A stretch of 64,000 nucleotides of DNA from Rhodoferax sp. (GCA_031291295.1 JARLJI010000026.1:1-64000), one strand, 5' to 3'; counted from the first letter of the stretch, positions 47,488-60,528 are shown. Numbers and translations are program-made. The notes: generated from the letters alone by a model not told the origin.

Positions 47488-49286
47488 TGAGCACCTTAGC
47501 CTGGGGTCAGCTGGCCCTTTACCTGATCGTGTTGCTGGTGCTGGCGTGGCCCGTGGGGCGCTGGCTGGCGGCGCTGTGCGCGGGCCGGCTGCCCGGCTGG
47601 ATGCTGCGCGTGGAGGCGCCGCTGTACCGTCTCGCCGGCACCTCGGCGGGCCAAGCCATGAACTGGGTGCAGTACGCGCTGGCCCTGCTGGCCTTCAACG
47701 CCCTCGGCGCGCTGGTCGTCTATGCGCTGCAGCGCCTGCAGCTGTGGCTGCCCCTCAACCCGCAGCACATGGCGGCCGTGACGCCCGACTCGGCCTTCAA
47801 CACGGCGGTGAGCTTTGTCACCAACACCAACTGGCAAGGCTATACCGGCGAGGCCACGATGAGCTACCTGACGCAAATGCTGGCGCTCGCGGTGCAGAAC
47901 TTCTTCTCGGCCGCCACCGGCATCGCGGTGGTGTTCGCGCTGATCCGCGGTTTCGCCGCGCGCTCCAGCGGCGTGGTGGGTAACTTCTGGGTCGATGTGA
48001 CGCGCGTCACGACCTGGCTGCTGCTGCCGCTGTCCCTGGTGTTTGCCGTGTTCCTGGTATGGCAGGGCGCGATCCAGAATTTCGACACCTACAAGGACGT
48101 GACCATGCTGGAGACCACCAGCTACCAGCAGCCCAAGAACGGCCCCGACGGCCAGCCGCTGAAGGACGACAAGGGCAACCCGGTGATGGAAGATGCCAAG
48201 ACCCGCACGCAGACGCTGGCCATGGGGCCGGTGGCGTCGCAGGAGGCCATCAAGATGCTGGGGACCAACGGCGGCGGCTTCTTCAACGCCAACTCGGCGC
48301 ATCCGTATGAAAACCCGACCGCGCTGGCCAACTTCTTGCAGATGCTGTCCATCTTCCTGATCCCGGCGGCGCTGTGCTTTGCCTTCGGCCGCGAGGTTGG
48401 CGACCTGCGCCAGGGCTGGGCGGTGCTGGCGGCCATGACCATCATGTTTGTCATCGCCGTGGTGGCCATCACGCCGGCTGAGCAGGTCGGCAACCCGCTG
48501 CTCACACCGCTGGGGGTGGACCAAGGGATGAGCGCGCTGCAATCCGGCGGCAACATGGAGGGCAAGGAGGTGCGCTTCGGCATCAACGCCTCCAGCCTGT
48601 TCGCGGTGATTACCACGTCAGCCTCGTGCGGTGCCGTGAACGCCATGCATGACTCGTTCACGCCGCTGGGCGGCATGGTGCCGATGGTGATGATGCAGCT
48701 CGGCGAAGTGGTGTTCGGCGGTGTCGGCACCGGCCTGTACAGCATGCTGGTGTTCGCCATCCTCGCGGTCTTCATTGCCGGGCTGATGATCGGCCGCACC
48801 CCGGAATACCTGGGCAAGAAGATCGAGTCGTACGAGATGAAGATGACCTCGATCGCGATCCTGGTGACGCCGATCCTGGTGCTCGCGGGCACCGCGGTGG
48901 CGGTGCTGGCCGACGCCGGCAAGGCCGGCATCGCCAATCCGGGCGCGCACGGCTTCTCGGAAATCCTGTACGCCTTCACCTCGGTCGCCAACAACAACGG
49001 CAGCGCCTTTGCCGGCCTGTCGGCCAACACGCCGTTCTACAACATCATGCTCGCCATCGGGATGTGGTTCGGTCGCTTCGGCGTGGTGGTGCCGGTGCTG
49101 GCGATCGCCGGGGCCCTGGCGCGCAAGAAACGGCTGGCGGTGACGGCCGGCACCATGCCGACGCACGGGCCGCTGTTCGTCACGCTGCTGATCGGCACGG
49201 TGCTGCTGGTGGGCCTGCTGAATTACGTGCCGGCGCTGGCGCTCGGGCCCGTGGTTGAACACTACATGCTGTGGGGAGCTCACTGA
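47487..49286 (+). CDS. kdpA: K+-transporting ATPase potassium-binding subunit A
   Basis: 599 residues with about ten hydrophobic segments. The potassium selectivity-filter regions are seen in [59 protein letters not shown] and [14 protein letters not shown]. It passes K+ to the KdpB pump. The ATG overlaps kdpF by one base. Confidence 0.97.
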   Translation: MSTLAWGQLALYLIVLLVLAWPVGRWLAALCAGRLPGWMLRVEAPLYRLAGTSAGQAMNWVQYALALLAFNALGALVVYALQRLQLWLPLNPQHMAAVTPDSAFNTAVSFVTNTNWQGYTGEATMSYLTQMLALAVQNFFSAATGIAVVFALIRGFAARSSGVVGNFWVDVTRVTTWLLLPLSLVFAVFLVWQGAIQNFDTYKDVTMLETTSYQQPKNGPDGQPLKDDKGNPVMEDAKTRTQTLAMGPVASQEAIKMLGTNGGGFFNANSAHPYENPTALANFLQMLSIFLIPAALCFAFGREVGDLRQGWAVLAAMTIMFVIAVVAITPAEQVGNPLLTPLGVDQGMSALQSGGNMEGKEVRFGINASSLFAVITTSASCGAVNAMHDSFTPLGGMVPMVMMQLGEVVFGGVGTGLYSMLVFAILAVFIAGLMIGRTPEYLGKKIESYEMKMTSIAILVTPILVLAGTAVAVLADAGKAGIANPGAHGFSEILYAFTSVANNNGSAFAGLSANTPFYNIMLAIGMWFGRFGVVVPVLAIAGALARKKRLAVTAGTMPTHGPLFVTLLIGTVLLVGLLNYVPALALGPVVEHYMLWGAH

Positions 49287-49294
49287 GAATTATC

Positions 49295-51442
<2,148 letters not shown>

Positions 51443-51452
51443 AGGGGTCATC

Positions 51453-52034
51453 GTGAAAAACTTTTTCATTTCCTTGCGCCCGCTGCTGGTCCTGTTCGTG
51501 GCCCTGAGCCTGCTCACCGGCCTGGCGTACCCGCTAGTAGTCACCGGTGTGGCCCGCTCGCTGTTTCCCTGGCAGGCCGGCGGCAGCCTGATCCTGCAGG
51601 GCGGCAAACCCGTGGGCTCGGCACTGATCGGCCAGAACTTCGCCGACCCCGGGCATTTCTGGGGCCGCCTCTCGGCCACCACGCCGATGCCCTACAACGC
51701 CACGTCCTCCGGCGGCTCGAACCTGGGGCCGTTGAACCCGGCGCTGACCGACGCGGTCAAGGCTCGCATCGAGGCGCTGCGGGCGGCCGACCCCGGCAAC
51801 CCCTTGCCGGTGCCGGTGGACCTGGTCACGGCCTCGGGCAGCGGGCTCGATCCGGACATCAGCCCGGCCGCCGCCAGCTACCAGGTGGCGCGGGTGGCGC
51901 GGGCGCGCGGGCTCGACGCGGGCCGCGTGCAGGCACTGGTGGCCGCGCACACCGAGGGCGCCCTGTGGGGCGTCATCGGCGAGGCGCGGGTCAATGTGCT
52001 GCGCCTGAACCTGGCGCTGGACGCCTTGCGCTGA
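51453..52034 (+). CDS. kdpC: K+-transporting ATPase subunit C
   Basis: 193 residues from a GTG with AAAGGGG upstream. One N-terminal helix ([20 protein letters not shown]) is followed by an extracytoplasmic domain with the family blocks [20 protein letters not shown] and [20 protein letters not shown]. KdpC stabilises the complex. Confidence 0.95.
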   Translation: MKNFFISLRPLLVLFVALSLLTGLAYPLVVTGVARSLFPWQAGGSLILQGGKPVGSALIGQNFADPGHFWGRLSATTPMPYNATSSGGSNLGPLNPALTDAVKARIEALRAADPGNPLPVPVDLVTASGSGLDPDISPAAASYQVARVARARGLDAGRVQALVAAHTEGALWGVIGEARVNVLRLNLALDALR

Positions 52035-52043
52035 GAGATCATC

Positions 52044-52466
52044 ATGGCTTACGCTGCCTACACGGAGTTTGCGGGCCTGCCCACGCGCCGGCAGCAGCCG
52101 GTGCTGCCCGCTGCATTGGCGCAGCTGGCGGTGACCGTGGCCAGCCGGGATGCGCTGCGGGTGCGCCGCGCCTTGGTGGGCTGCCCCGACACGGGCATCG
52201 TGCGCTGCGTGCCGCAGCCGTCCGGCGACCGCGTGCGGCTGGAGATCCGCCTACCGCTGACGTGCTCGCAGGAGGTCATGCACCGCATCATCGACTGCGT
52301 GCCCAGCGGCGAGATCGGGCGCGCCCGGTTCTGGCCGGGCCATCTGTCCCGCCTGGGCCTGCCCACGCGGGCTGACGCGGCGACTTGCGTTGCGTCTCCG
52401 GTGCGCTCCGAGCAAGCACGTCCGGTTGTTGTTGCTCGCAAAACCAAGAAAGGGATTTTCCGATGA
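52044..52466 (+). CDS. hypothetical protein of the kdp operon, ACT/ferredoxin-like pattern
   Basis: 140 residues, no recognised family. Residues 25-95 alternate as strand-helix-strand-strand-helix-strand (LAVTV, DALRVRRALV, DRVRLEIRLPL, SQEVMHRIIDCV, GEIGR), as in small ACT-like regulatory folds; the last 40 residues are low-complexity and basic. It starts 9 bp after kdpC, and its stop overlaps the porin ATG (ATGA), so it is a true operon member. A regulatory or ligand-sensing role in potassium uptake is only a guess. Confidence 0.6.
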   Translation: MAYAAYTEFAGLPTRRQQPVLPAALAQLAVTVASRDALRVRRALVGCPDTGIVRCVPQPSGDRVRLEIRLPLTCSQEVMHRIIDCVPSGEIGRARFWPGHLSRLGLPTRADAATCVASPVRSEQARPVVVARKTKKGIFR

Positions 52467-53257
52467 CCTCCATTCATGCGGGCTGGCTGGTGCTGGCCGC
52501 AGCTACTTTGACGAGCGCGGCCTACGCGCAAACGACCGCTGCGGCGGCGCCTGCGACCCCGGCGCCCGACTACACTCTGTCCTACAACGTCGGCGTGGTC
52601 ACCGATTACCGCTACCGCGGCATCTCCCAGACGGCCAAGGAGCCGGCGCTGCAAGGCGGCATCGACTTTGCCCACCACAGTGGTTTCTACCTGGGGACCT
52701 GGGGCTCCACCATCTCCTGGATCAAGGACAGCACCGCCAACCCCAGCACCACCAAAGGCCCCGTTGAAATCGACCTGTATGGCGGCTACAAGGGTGCCGT
52801 CACCGACAGCGTCTCCTTCGACGTCGGCGGCCTTCAGTACTGGTACGTTGGCAACAATCTGGGCGACACCGCCGGCTTTGCCAACGCCAACACCTTCGAG
52901 CTGTACGGTGCCCTGAGCTTAGGGCCCGTGACCGCCAAGTATTTGCAAAGCACCACCAACCTGTTCGGCACGCCCAACAGCAAGAACAGCGGCTACTTCG
53001 ATCTGAGCGCCACCTTCGATCTGGGCCACGGCTTCTCGGTCGTGCCGCACGTCGGCCACCAGACCATCAAGAACTTCACCTCCTACACCGACTACTCGGT
53101 GGCGCTGAACAAGGACATCAACGGGCTGGTGCTCAGCGCCACGCTGGTGGGTACCAACTGGAGCAGCAAGCAGGGCTTTGACTACACCCTGCCTGGCAGC
53201 GGCTCCAAGAACCTGGCCGGTACCACCCTGGTGCTGGGCCTCAAGAAAGCCTTCTGA
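52463..53257 (+). CDS. TorF-family putative outer-membrane porin
   Basis: 264 residues. A signal peptide (MTSIHAGWLVLAAATLTSAA) is followed by an alanine/proline-rich linker and a beta-barrel pattern with the family block SYNVGVVTDYRYRGISQTAK and terminal VLGLKKAF. The ATG has AAAGGGA upstream and overlaps the preceding stop. Between kdpC and kdpD, it may let K+ cross the outer membrane under potassium limitation. That is inferred from position. Confidence 0.78.
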   Translation: MTSIHAGWLVLAAATLTSAAYAQTTAAAAPATPAPDYTLSYNVGVVTDYRYRGISQTAKEPALQGGIDFAHHSGFYLGTWGSTISWIKDSTANPSTTKGPVEIDLYGGYKGAVTDSVSFDVGGLQYWYVGNNLGDTAGFANANTFELYGALSLGPVTAKYLQSTTNLFGTPNSKNSGYFDLSATFDLGHGFSVVPHVGHQTIKNFTSYTDYSVALNKDINGLVLSATLVGTNWSSKQGFDYTLPGSGSKNLAGTTLVLGLKKAF

Positions 53258-53292
53258 GCCCGGTGGCAATAGGGTGATACGCTCCTGACACG

Positions 53293-56022
53293 ATGGGTAA
53301 CGTCAGCGATTCGCGTCCGGACCCCGACCAGCTTCTCGAGCAACTGCGTGAGGACGAGGTGCGTGCGCGCCGCGGCAAGCTGCGCATCTACTTCGGCGCC
53401 AGCGCGGGCGTGGGCAAGACCTACGCCATGCTGAGTGCCGCCCAGCGCGAGCGCCAGGCGGGGCGCGACGTGCTGGTCGGTGTGATCGAAACCCATGGCC
53501 GCAGCGAAACCGCGGAGCTGCTGGCGGGGCTGGAGCAGCTGCCCCTGCGCGAGGTGGTGTACCGCGGCCGCACGCTGCGCGAGTTCGATCTGGATGCGGC
53601 GCTCGCCCTGGGCCGCTCGCGCAAGCCGCTGCTACTGCTGGTGGACGAGCTGGCACACACCAATGTGGAGGGCTCGCGCCATCCGAAGCGCTGGCAGGAC
53701 GTGCAGGAACTGCTGGAGGCGGGCATCGATGTCTGGAGCGCGCTGAATGTGCAGCACCTGGAGAGCCTGAACGGCACGGTTGGGGCCATCACCGGCATCC
53801 GCGTGAACGAAACCGTGCCCGACACCGTGCTGGATGGCGCCGACGAAGTCATCCTGGTCGACATCACCCCCGACGAACTGATGACCCGCCTGAAGGCCGG
53901 CAAGGTGTACCTGCCGCAGCAGGCCGAGCGCGCGGCGCAGAATTTCTTCCGCAAGGGCAATCTGATCGCGCTGCGCGAGATCGCGCTGCGGCGCACGGCC
54001 GAGCATGTCGAAGACGACGTGCGCAGCTACCGGGTGGCGCAATCTATCGCCCCGGTCTGGAACACGGAGGGCTCGATCCTGGTGTGCATCGGCCCGCACC
54101 CCGGCGCCGAACAGACGGTGCGCAGCGCCGCGCGGCTGGCCGGGCAGCTTGGCGTGCGCTGGCATGCGGCCTATGTGGAGACGCCGGCGCTGCAGCGGCA
54201 GGGCGCGGCCGAGCGCGACCGCATTCTGGTGGTGCTCAAACTGGCGCAGGAACTGGGCGCCGAAACGGCGGTGCTGACCGGCAGCGACGCGGTGGCCGAA
54301 CTCGTGCGCCAGGCCCAGACCCTGAACTGCGCCACGCTGGTGGTGGGGCGGCCCCGCGTGCCGGCCTGGCAGGCGAGGTGGCGGCTCGGCCCGCCGACCA
54401 TGACGCGCCGCCTGGCGATGCTGGCGCCCACGCTCGACATCATCGAAGTCGCCCAGGCCGACAGCGCGCGCAGGATGGCCCGGGCCGTGCACCGGACCCA
54501 TGACGAAGAAGAGGCCGCCCCCTGGCGCGACGCCTGGCCGCGCTATGCCTGGGCGCTGGCCACCTGCCTGCTGACCACCGTGCTGGCGCTGCCGCTGCTG
54601 CGCTTCTTTGACCTTGCCAACATCGTCATGCTGTTCCTGCTGGGCGTCGTGCTGGTGGCGGTGCGCTGGGGCCGCGGTCCGGCCGCGCTGTCGGCGGTCT
54701 TGAATGTGGCAGCGTTCGACTTCTTTTTTGTCCCGCCGCGCCTGTCCATGGCCGTCAGCGACGTGCAGTACCTGGTGACCTTTGCGGTCATGCTGGTGGT
54801 GGGGTTGCTGACCGGGCAGCTCACCGCGAACCTGCGCTTTTCCGCGCGCATCGCCGCGGGCCGCGAGCGGCGCGCCCAGGCGCTGTTCGAGCTGACGCGT
54901 GACCTGTCGGGCGCCTTGCTGACGCGCCAGGTGGCGGAGATGGGCGAGGCCGCGGTGCGGCGCACCTTTGGCGGCCAGGCCCGGGTGCTGGTCACCGACG
55001 CCGCCGACCGGCTGGTGGTGGACGGGTCGGCGCCGGACGGGCTCGATGCCAGCATCGCCGACTGGGCCTTTCACAACGAGCAGCCGGCCGGACTGGCGAC
55101 CTCCACGCTGCCGTCCCACGACTGGCACTATGTGCCACTGAAGGCGCCGATGCGGGTGCGCGGCGTGCTGGCGCTCAAACCCGCGCAGTCGCGCTGGCTC
55201 CTGATTCCCGAGCAGGTGCAGCAGCTGGAGACGCTGGCGCGCCAGATCGCGATTGCGCTCGAGCGCGTGCACTACGTGGACGTGGCGCAGGAGGCGCTGG
55301 TGCAGATGGAGTCGGAGCGGCTGCGCAATGCCTTGCTGTCCGCCATCTCGCACGACGTGCGCACGCCGCTCACGGCGCTGATCGGGCTGGCCGAGTCGCT
55401 GCAGCACTCGCTGTCGGCGTCCCCGTCGCCGCTCGGCCAGCAGCAGGCCGAGACGGCGCAGGCGATCACCGGGCAGGCGCGCGAGCTGGGCGCGCTGGTG
55501 AACAACCTGCTCGACATGGCGCGCCTGCAAAGCGGTGCGGTGAACCTGCGCAGCGACTGGCAGTCGGTCGAGGAGGTGGTGGGCTCGGCCATCCGCGCGG
55601 CGGCGCACGCGCTGGGCGGTCAGGCCGTGCAGACCGAGATCCCGACGGATCTGCCGCTGGTGGAGTTCGATGCGGCGCTGATCGAGCGCGTACTGGTCAA
55701 CCTGCTGGAAAACGCCGCCAAATATGGGCGGCCACCGATCGTGATCAGGGCCGGCGCGACGCCGCAGGCGCTGGTCTTGAGCGTGCGCGACCATGGGCCG
55801 GGGCTGCCTGCCGCCCTCAAGGGGCGCGAGCACGAGCTGTTCGAGAAATTCACGCGCGGCGCCGCGGAGTCGGCCAAGCCGGGGGTCGGCCTGGGGCTGG
55901 CGATCTGCAAGGCGGTGGTGGATGCGCACCGCGGGCAGATCGTGGCCGCCAATGCCTTGGGCGGTGGCGCAGAATTCACCCTCACGCTGCCGCGCCGCCC
56001 ACCGCCCGAACCTGTTGAGTAA
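53293..56022 (+). CDS. kdpD: potassium-sensing histidine kinase KdpD
   Basis: 909 residues. The N-terminal KdpD domain has a Walker A motif (YFGASAGVGKTYAML) and VDELAHTNVEGSRHPKRWQD. A universal-stress-like domain follows (about 240-370), then four close membrane helices (about 415-520), a GAF-like region, and the kinase core. The phosphorylated histidine is in LLSAISHDVRTPLTAL; ATP-binding motifs are NLLENAAKYG and RDHGPGLP. It senses low K+ and turgor and phosphorylates KdpE. Confidence 0.96.
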   Translation: MGNVSDSRPDPDQLLEQLREDEVRARRGKLRIYFGASAGVGKTYAMLSAAQRERQAGRDVLVGVIETHGRSETAELLAGLEQLPLREVVYRGRTLREFDLDAALALGRSRKPLLLLVDELAHTNVEGSRHPKRWQDVQELLEAGIDVWSALNVQHLESLNGTVGAITGIRVNETVPDTVLDGADEVILVDITPDELMTRLKAGKVYLPQQAERAAQNFFRKGNLIALREIALRRTAEHVEDDVRSYRVAQSIAPVWNTEGSILVCIGPHPGAEQTVRSAARLAGQLGVRWHAAYVETPALQRQGAAERDRILVVLKLAQELGAETAVLTGSDAVAELVRQAQTLNCATLVVGRPRVPAWQARWRLGPPTMTRRLAMLAPTLDIIEVAQADSARRMARAVHRTHDEEEAAPWRDAWPRYAWALATCLLTTVLALPLLRFFDLANIVMLFLLGVVLVAVRWGRGPAALSAVLNVAAFDFFFVPPRLSMAVSDVQYLVTFAVMLVVGLLTGQLTANLRFSARIAAGRERRAQALFELTRDLSGALLTRQVAEMGEAAVRRTFGGQARVLVTDAADRLVVDGSAPDGLDASIADWAFHNEQPAGLATSTLPSHDWHYVPLKAPMRVRGVLALKPAQSRWLLIPEQVQQLETLARQIAIALERVHYVDVAQEALVQMESERLRNALLSAISHDVRTPLTALIGLAESLQHSLSASPSPLGQQQAETAQAITGQARELGALVNNLLDMARLQSGAVNLRSDWQSVEEVVGSAIRAAAHALGGQAVQTEIPTDLPLVEFDAALIERVLVNLLENAAKYGRPPIVIRAGATPQALVLSVRDHGPGLPAALKGREHELFEKFTRGAAESAKPGVGLGLAICKAVVDAHRGQIVAANALGGGAEFTLTLPRRPPPEPVE

Positions 56023-56033
56023 CCCGCCCCATC

Positions 56034-56741
56034 ATGCCCAGCCCGATCGCCGTTGTCATTGAAGACGAGCCGCAAATCCGCCGCTTTGTGCGGGCCGCGC
56101 TCGAGGCCGAAGGCTGGCAGGTGCATGAGGCCGAGACGGCCCGGCGCGGCCTGAGCGAAGCCGGCACGCGCAAGCCCGACCTGCTGGTGCTCGACCTGGG
56201 CCTGCCCGACGGCGACGGGCTGGACGTGATCCGCGATGTGCGCGGCTGGTCGGGCGTGCCCATCATCGTGCTGTCGGCGCGGTCCGACGAGGCCGACAAG
56301 GTGGCCGCGCTCGATGCCGGTGCCGACGACTACCTGACCAAGCCGTTTGGCGTCGGCGAACTGCTGGCGCGGGTGCGCGCCAACCTGCGCCGCCCGCGCG
56401 CAGCCGGCGCGGACGGCGCTGTGGAGAGCGATCCGGTGTTCCGCTTTGGCGATGTGGCGGTGGACCGGCAGGCCCGCCTGGTGACCCGCGGCGGGGTGGA
56501 GGTGCACCTCACGCCGATCGAGTACCGCCTGCTGCTGGTGCTGGTGGCCAACGTGGGCCGTGTGCTGACGCACCGCCAGCTCCTGCGCGAAGTCTGGGGC
56601 CCGTCGCATGCCGAGCAGAGCCACTACCTGCGCATTTACATGGGGCACTTGCGGCAAAAGCTGGAGCTTGACCCGGCGCAGCCGCGGCACCTGCTGACGG
56701 AAACGGCGGTGGGCTACCGACTGGTCGCGGGGGATGCATAA
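56034..56741 (+). CDS. kdpE: response regulator KdpE
   Basis: 235 residues. Receiver domain with phosphorylation aspartate in LLVLDLGLPDGDGLDV and conserved lysine in DYLTKPFGVGELLARV, then an OmpR-type winged helix (THRQLLREVWG, then RIYMGHLRQKLE). It follows kdpD by 11 bp and should bind the T-rich box at 47222. Confidence 0.96.
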   Translation: MPSPIAVVIEDEPQIRRFVRAALEAEGWQVHEAETARRGLSEAGTRKPDLLVLDLGLPDGDGLDVIRDVRGWSGVPIIVLSARSDEADKVAALDAGADDYLTKPFGVGELLARVRANLRRPRAAGADGAVESDPVFRFGDVAVDRQARLVTRGGVEVHLTPIEYRLLLVLVANVGRVLTHRQLLREVWGPSHAEQSHYLRIYMGHLRQKLELDPAQPRHLLTETAVGYRLVAGDA

Positions 56742-56782
56742 GAATTTGAGAGAAAATGGGACATGGCCCTTGCCGTCATTGC

Positions 56783-56808
56783 GCAAGTAGCTACAAAATA
56801 TATAGCAC
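56783..56808 (+). repeat. short GCTAT-type repeat upstream of the pseudouridine synthase gene
   Basis: GTAGCTACAAAATATATAGC, an AT-rich island in GC-rich DNA ending at the start codon; related in wording to the repeats at 33566 and 47070. It may supply a -10-like TATAT element. Confidence 0.4.
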
Positions 56809-57672
56809 ATGACCGCTTCCAAACCCACTCCCGCGTTCCGCCGTGCGCTGCCCCCCGGCAACCAACCGCCACCGCTGAACGCCACCGGCCCGGGCGTGCG
56901 CGTAGCGGCGGCCAATGCCGCCACCACGCGTCTGAACAAGCGCATGGCCGAGCTCGGCCTGTGCTCGCGCCGCGAGGCCGACGACTGGATCGACAAGGGC
57001 TGGGTCAAGGTCAATGGCGAGATCGCGCCGATGGGCCTGCAGGTCAAACACAGCGACCGTATCGAGATCGACAAAAAAGCCCAGGGCCAGCAGGCCACCC
57101 AGGTCACCATCCTGCTCAACAAACCCATGGGTTACGTGAGTGGCCAGGCCGAAGACGGGCATCAGCCGGCAGTGACCCTGGTGACCGCGCAGAACCGCTG
57201 GCCGGACGACAACGCGCGCTTCTTCTTCCATCCCTCGCAGTTGCGCGGCCTGGCGCCGGCCGGGCGGCTCGACATCGACTCGATCGGCCTGCTGGTGCTC
57301 ACGCAGGACGGTCGCGTGGCGCGCCAGCTGATCGGCGAGGACTCGCAGATGGACAAGGAATACCTGGTACGCGTCAGCCTGGGCGAGACCGTCACCAACG
57401 TGCAGGCCGCGTTCCCGGCCGAACAGCTGGCGCGGCTGCGCCGCGGCCTGAGCCTGGACGGCCAGCTGCTCAAGCCGGCGCAGGTCGAGTGGCAAAACCC
57501 CGAGCAGCTGCGCTTTGTGCTGACCGAGGGCAAAAAACGCCAGATCCGGCGCATGTGCGAGCAGGTCGGCCTCAAGGTGGTGGGCCTCAAGCGCGTGCGC
57601 ATCGGGCGCGTGGTGCTGGGCAATCTGCCGGTCGGGCAGTGGCGCTACCTGGCGCCGCACGAGCGGTTCTGA
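56809..57672 (+). CDS. rluF: 23S rRNA pseudouridine synthase, RluF/RsuA type
   Basis: 287 residues. An S4 RNA-binding domain covers about residues 42-100 (RLNKRMAELGLCSRREADDW). The RsuA-family catalytic domain follows with the active-site aspartate in AGRLDIDSIGLLVLTQDG and the late motif TEGKKRQIRRMCEQVGLKV. It should isomerise uridine in 23S rRNA (position 2604 for RluF). RluB or RluE identity cannot be fully excluded. The N-terminal 40 residues are proline-rich and variable. Confidence 0.85.
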   Translation: MTASKPTPAFRRALPPGNQPPPLNATGPGVRVAAANAATTRLNKRMAELGLCSRREADDWIDKGWVKVNGEIAPMGLQVKHSDRIEIDKKAQGQQATQVTILLNKPMGYVSGQAEDGHQPAVTLVTAQNRWPDDNARFFFHPSQLRGLAPAGRLDIDSIGLLVLTQDGRVARQLIGEDSQMDKEYLVRVSLGETVTNVQAAFPAEQLARLRRGLSLDGQLLKPAQVEWQNPEQLRFVLTEGKKRQIRRMCEQVGLKVVGLKRVRIGRVVLGNLPVGQWRYLAPHERF

Positions 57673-57696
57673 CCGGCCGGGCCGCTCAGTCGGGGT

Positions 57697-58392
57697 TCAG
57701 TCTTCGCTCAGCAAGGCGTTGTAGATCAGGGCGCCGATGATGGCCCCGACAATCGGCGCCACCCAGAACAGCCAAAGCTGATCCAGCGCGCCGGTCTGGG
57801 CGAACAGGGCCGGGCCGGTGCTACGTGCCGGGTTGACGGAAGTGTTCGAGACAGGGATGGACACCAGGTGGATCAGCGTCAGGCACAAACCGATGGCCAC
57901 GCCCGCAAAACCGCCGGCCGCACGCTTGGCGGTGGCCCCGAGGATGACCAGCACGAAGATCCCCGTCATCACGATTTCACACACCAGCACCGACACCATG
58001 TCGTAGCCGCCGGGCGAGTTGGCGCCGTAGCCGTTGCTGGCGAAGCCACCCGCCTGAAAGCCGGCCTTGCCGGACGCGATCACGTACAGCACACCGGCGC
58101 CCACGATCGCGCCCAGCACCTGGGCAATGATGTAGCCCGGCAGCTCGGCCAGCGGCAGGCGCTTGCCCACCACCATCCCCACCGAGACGGCGGGATTGAA
58201 GTGCCCGCCAGAGATGGGGCCCAGCGCGTAGGCGCCGGTGAGCACGGTCAGGCCGAAGGCCAGCGCGACTCCCATGAACCCGATGCCCAGGCCCGGAAAC
58301 GCTGCCGCCAGCACCGCGCTGCCGCAGCCGCCGAAGGTGAGCCAGAAGGTGCCGATAAACTCGGCGGACCATTTTTTGGCATTGCTGTTCAT
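57697..58392 (-). CDS. aqpZ: aquaporin Z-type water channel
   Basis: 231 residues, six hydrophobic segments plus two re-entrant NPA motifs ([11 protein letters not shown] and [14 protein letters not shown]). The residues around the second NPA (cysteine absent, TSVNPARS) and the short length fit AqpZ rather than a glycerol facilitator. The start at 58392 has AAGGAAAG upstream. It converges on the pseudouridine synthase gene and is divergent from htpG. Confidence 0.93.
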   Translation of the reverse strand: MNSNAKKWSAEFIGTFWLTFGGCGSAVLAAAFPGLGIGFMGVALAFGLTVLTGAYALGPISGGHFNPAVSVGMVVGKRLPLAELPGYIIAQVLGAIVGAGVLYVIASGKAGFQAGGFASNGYGANSPGGYDMVSVLVCEIVMTGIFVLVILGATAKRAAGGFAGVAIGLCLTLIHLVSIPVSNTSVNPARSTGPALFAQTGALDQLWLFWVAPIVGAIIGALIYNALLSED

Positions 58393-58422
58393 GGTGCTTT
58401 CCTTATTTGAAAATAGGATCAA

Positions 58423-58450
58423 GTTGAAACCGGGGATTGCGCCCCCATAC
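58423..58450 (+). promoter_or_regulatory. heat-shock (RpoH) promoter of htpG
   Basis: GTTGAAA (58423-58429), a 13-bp spacer and CCCCATAC (58443-58450) match the sigma-32 consensus (CTTGAAA, CCCCATNT) very well. It lies 98 bp before htpG. Confidence 0.8.
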
Positions 58451-58548
58451 TGGCTAGGTGCCCGCCCAACGGAGCACCGCGCCGACGCGAGGCCAAAGCT
58501 GAATTTATGGCCTCGTCGTGACCGATTTATGACCTATCCCTTCCAATC

Positions 58549-60528
58549 ATGAGCAAACAAACCCTCTCTTTTCAAGCCGAAGTTGCCCAACTGCTGCACC
58601 TTGTCACACATTCGTTGTATTCCAACAAGGAAATTTTCCTGCGCGAGCTGATCTCCAACGCCTCCGACGCCTGCGACAAGCTGCGCTACGAGGCGCTGAA
58701 CAACCCGGCCCTGCTGGAGGACGCGCCCAACCTGGAAGTGCGCGTGAGCGTGGACAAGGCCGCCCGTACGCTGACCATCACCGACAACGGCATCGGCCTG
58801 TCGCAGCAGGAGGCCATCGACAACCTGGGCACCATCGCCAAGAGCGGCACGCGTGACTTTGTCAGCAAGCTCAGCGGCGACCAGAAGGCCCAGGCGGACG
58901 AGCAGGGCCAGCTGATCGGCCAGTTCGGCGTGGGCTTTTACTCGGGCTTCATCGTGGCCGACAAGCTCACGGTGGAATCGCGCCGCGCCGGCCTGCCGGC
59001 GGATCAGGCCGTGCGCTGGGTCAGCGACGGCGGCGCCAGCGGCGGCGGCGCCTTCGAGGTGGAGAACATCACGCGCGCGGCACGCGGCACCAGCGTGACC
59101 CTGCACCTGCGCGAGGATGCGCAGGATTACCTCGGCGCGTGGAAGCTCAAGGGCATCATCAACAAGTACTCCGACCACATCAGCCTGCCGATCCTCATGC
59201 AGAAAGAGGAATGGAAAGAGGGCGACGCCATCGAAGGTGGCCCCTCCGGTAGCAGCAAGGGCGGCGAGATGGTCACCACCGACGAGTGGGAAACCGTGAA
59301 CCAGGCCAGCGCGCTGTGGACGCGCCCCAAGAAGGACATCACGCCCGAGCACTACGCCGAGTTCTACAAACAGATCAGCCACGACCACGAGGCGCCGCTC
59401 GCCTACACGCACAACCGCGTCGAGGGCGGCACCGAATACACGCAGCTGCTGTACATCCCGTCCAAGGCGCCGCTGGACCTGTTCAACCGCGACAAGGCCG
59501 CCGGCATCAAGCTCTATGTCAAGCGCGTGTTCATCATGGACGACGCCGAGGCGCTGATGCCGGTGTACCTGCGCTTTGTCAAGGGCGTGGTCGATTCCAG
59601 CGACCTGCCGCTCAACGTGAGCCGCGAGCTGCTGCAGGAAAGCCGCGACGTGCGGGCCATCCGCGAGGGCAATACCCGGCGCGTCCTGTCCATGCTGGAA
59701 GACCTGGCCAGGAACAACCGGCCGTTGGATGACGCCAGCGAGGAAGACAAGGCCGGCACCGGCAAGTACGACAAGTTCTACGCCGAGTTCGGCGCCGTAC
59801 TGAAGGAAGGGCTGGGCGAGGACTTTGCCAACCGCGAGCGCCTGGCCAAGCTGCTGCGCTACGCCTCCACCAGTTCCGACACGGCCAGCGTGAGCCTGGC
59901 CGACTACAAGGCCCGCATGAAGGAGGGCCAGGAGGCGATCTACTACATCACCGCCGACACCCTGGCCGGCGCCAAAAATAGCCCGCAGCTCGAAGTGTTC
60001 AAGAAAAAAGGCATCGAGGTGCTCCTGATGACCGACCGCGTGGACGAGTGGGCGCTGAGCCACCTGCACGAGTTCGACGGCACGCCACTGCAGTCCGTGG
60101 CGCGAGGCGCGGTCGACCTGGGCAAGCTGCAGGACGACGCCGAGAAGAAGGCGGCAGATGTTGCTGCCGAGACCTTCAAGCCGGTGCTGGCCAAACTGAA
60201 AGAGGCCTTGAAAGACAAGGCCGAGGACGTGCGCGTGACCAGCCGCCTGGTGGACAGCCCGGCCTGTCTGGTGGTGCAGGAGCACGGCATGAGCACCCAG
60301 CTCGCGCGCATGCTCAAGCAGGCCGGCCAGACGATGCCCGACGTCAAGCCCGTGCTCGAAGTCAACCCCGAGCACCCGCTGGTGAAGAAGCTGGCGGCCG
60401 GCGACGGCGCCTCGGTGCACTTCCACGACCTGGCGAACATCCTGTTCGACCAGGCGCTGCTGGCCGAAGGCGGCCTGCCCGACGATCCGGCGGCCTATGT
60501 GAAGCGGGTCAACGCGCTGCTGGTCTGA
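58549..60528 (+). CDS. htpG: molecular chaperone HtpG (Hsp90)
   Basis: 659 residues. The N-terminal ATPase motifs are [37 protein letters not shown] and [15 protein letters not shown]. The middle domain has [20 protein letters not shown] and [20 protein letters not shown], and a C-terminal dimerisation domain follows. It is driven by a heat-shock promoter. An AT-rich leader precedes the ATG. Confidence 0.97.
   Translation: MSKQTLSFQAEVAQLLHLVTHSLYSNKEIFLRELISNASDACDKLRYEALNNPALLEDAPNLEVRVSVDKAARTLTITDNGIGLSQQEAIDNLGTIAKSGTRDFVSKLSGDQKAQADEQGQLIGQFGVGFYSGFIVADKLTVESRRAGLPADQAVRWVSDGGASGGGAFEVENITRAARGTSVTLHLREDAQDYLGAWKLKGIINKYSDHISLPILMQKEEWKEGDAIEGGPSGSSKGGEMVTTDEWETVNQASALWTRPKKDITPEHYAEFYKQISHDHEAPLAYTHNRVEGGTEYTQLLYIPSKAPLDLFNRDKAAGIKLYVKRVFIMDDAEALMPVYLRFVKGVVDSSDLPLNVSRELLQESRDVRAIREGNTRRVLSMLEDLARNNRPLDDASEEDKAGTGKYDKFYAEFGAVLKEGLGEDFANRERLAKLLRYASTSSDTASVSLADYKARMKEGQEAIYYITADTLAGAKNSPQLEVFKKKGIEVLLMTDRVDEWALSHLHEFDGTPLQSVARGAVDLGKLQDDAEKKAADVAAETFKPVLAKLKEALKDKAEDVRVTSRLVDSPACLVVQEHGMSTQLARMLKQAGQTMPDVKPVLEVNPEHPLVKKLAAGDGASVHFHDLANILFDQALLAEGGLPDDPAAYVKRVNALLV

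Noticed and set aside
53632-55929. A 765-codon minus-strand open frame over kdpD.
   Set aside because: Antisense shadow of kdpD; composition biased and unlike any protein family.
58534-60426. A 630-codon minus-strand open frame over htpG.
   Set aside because: Antisense shadow of htpG with no recognisable domains.
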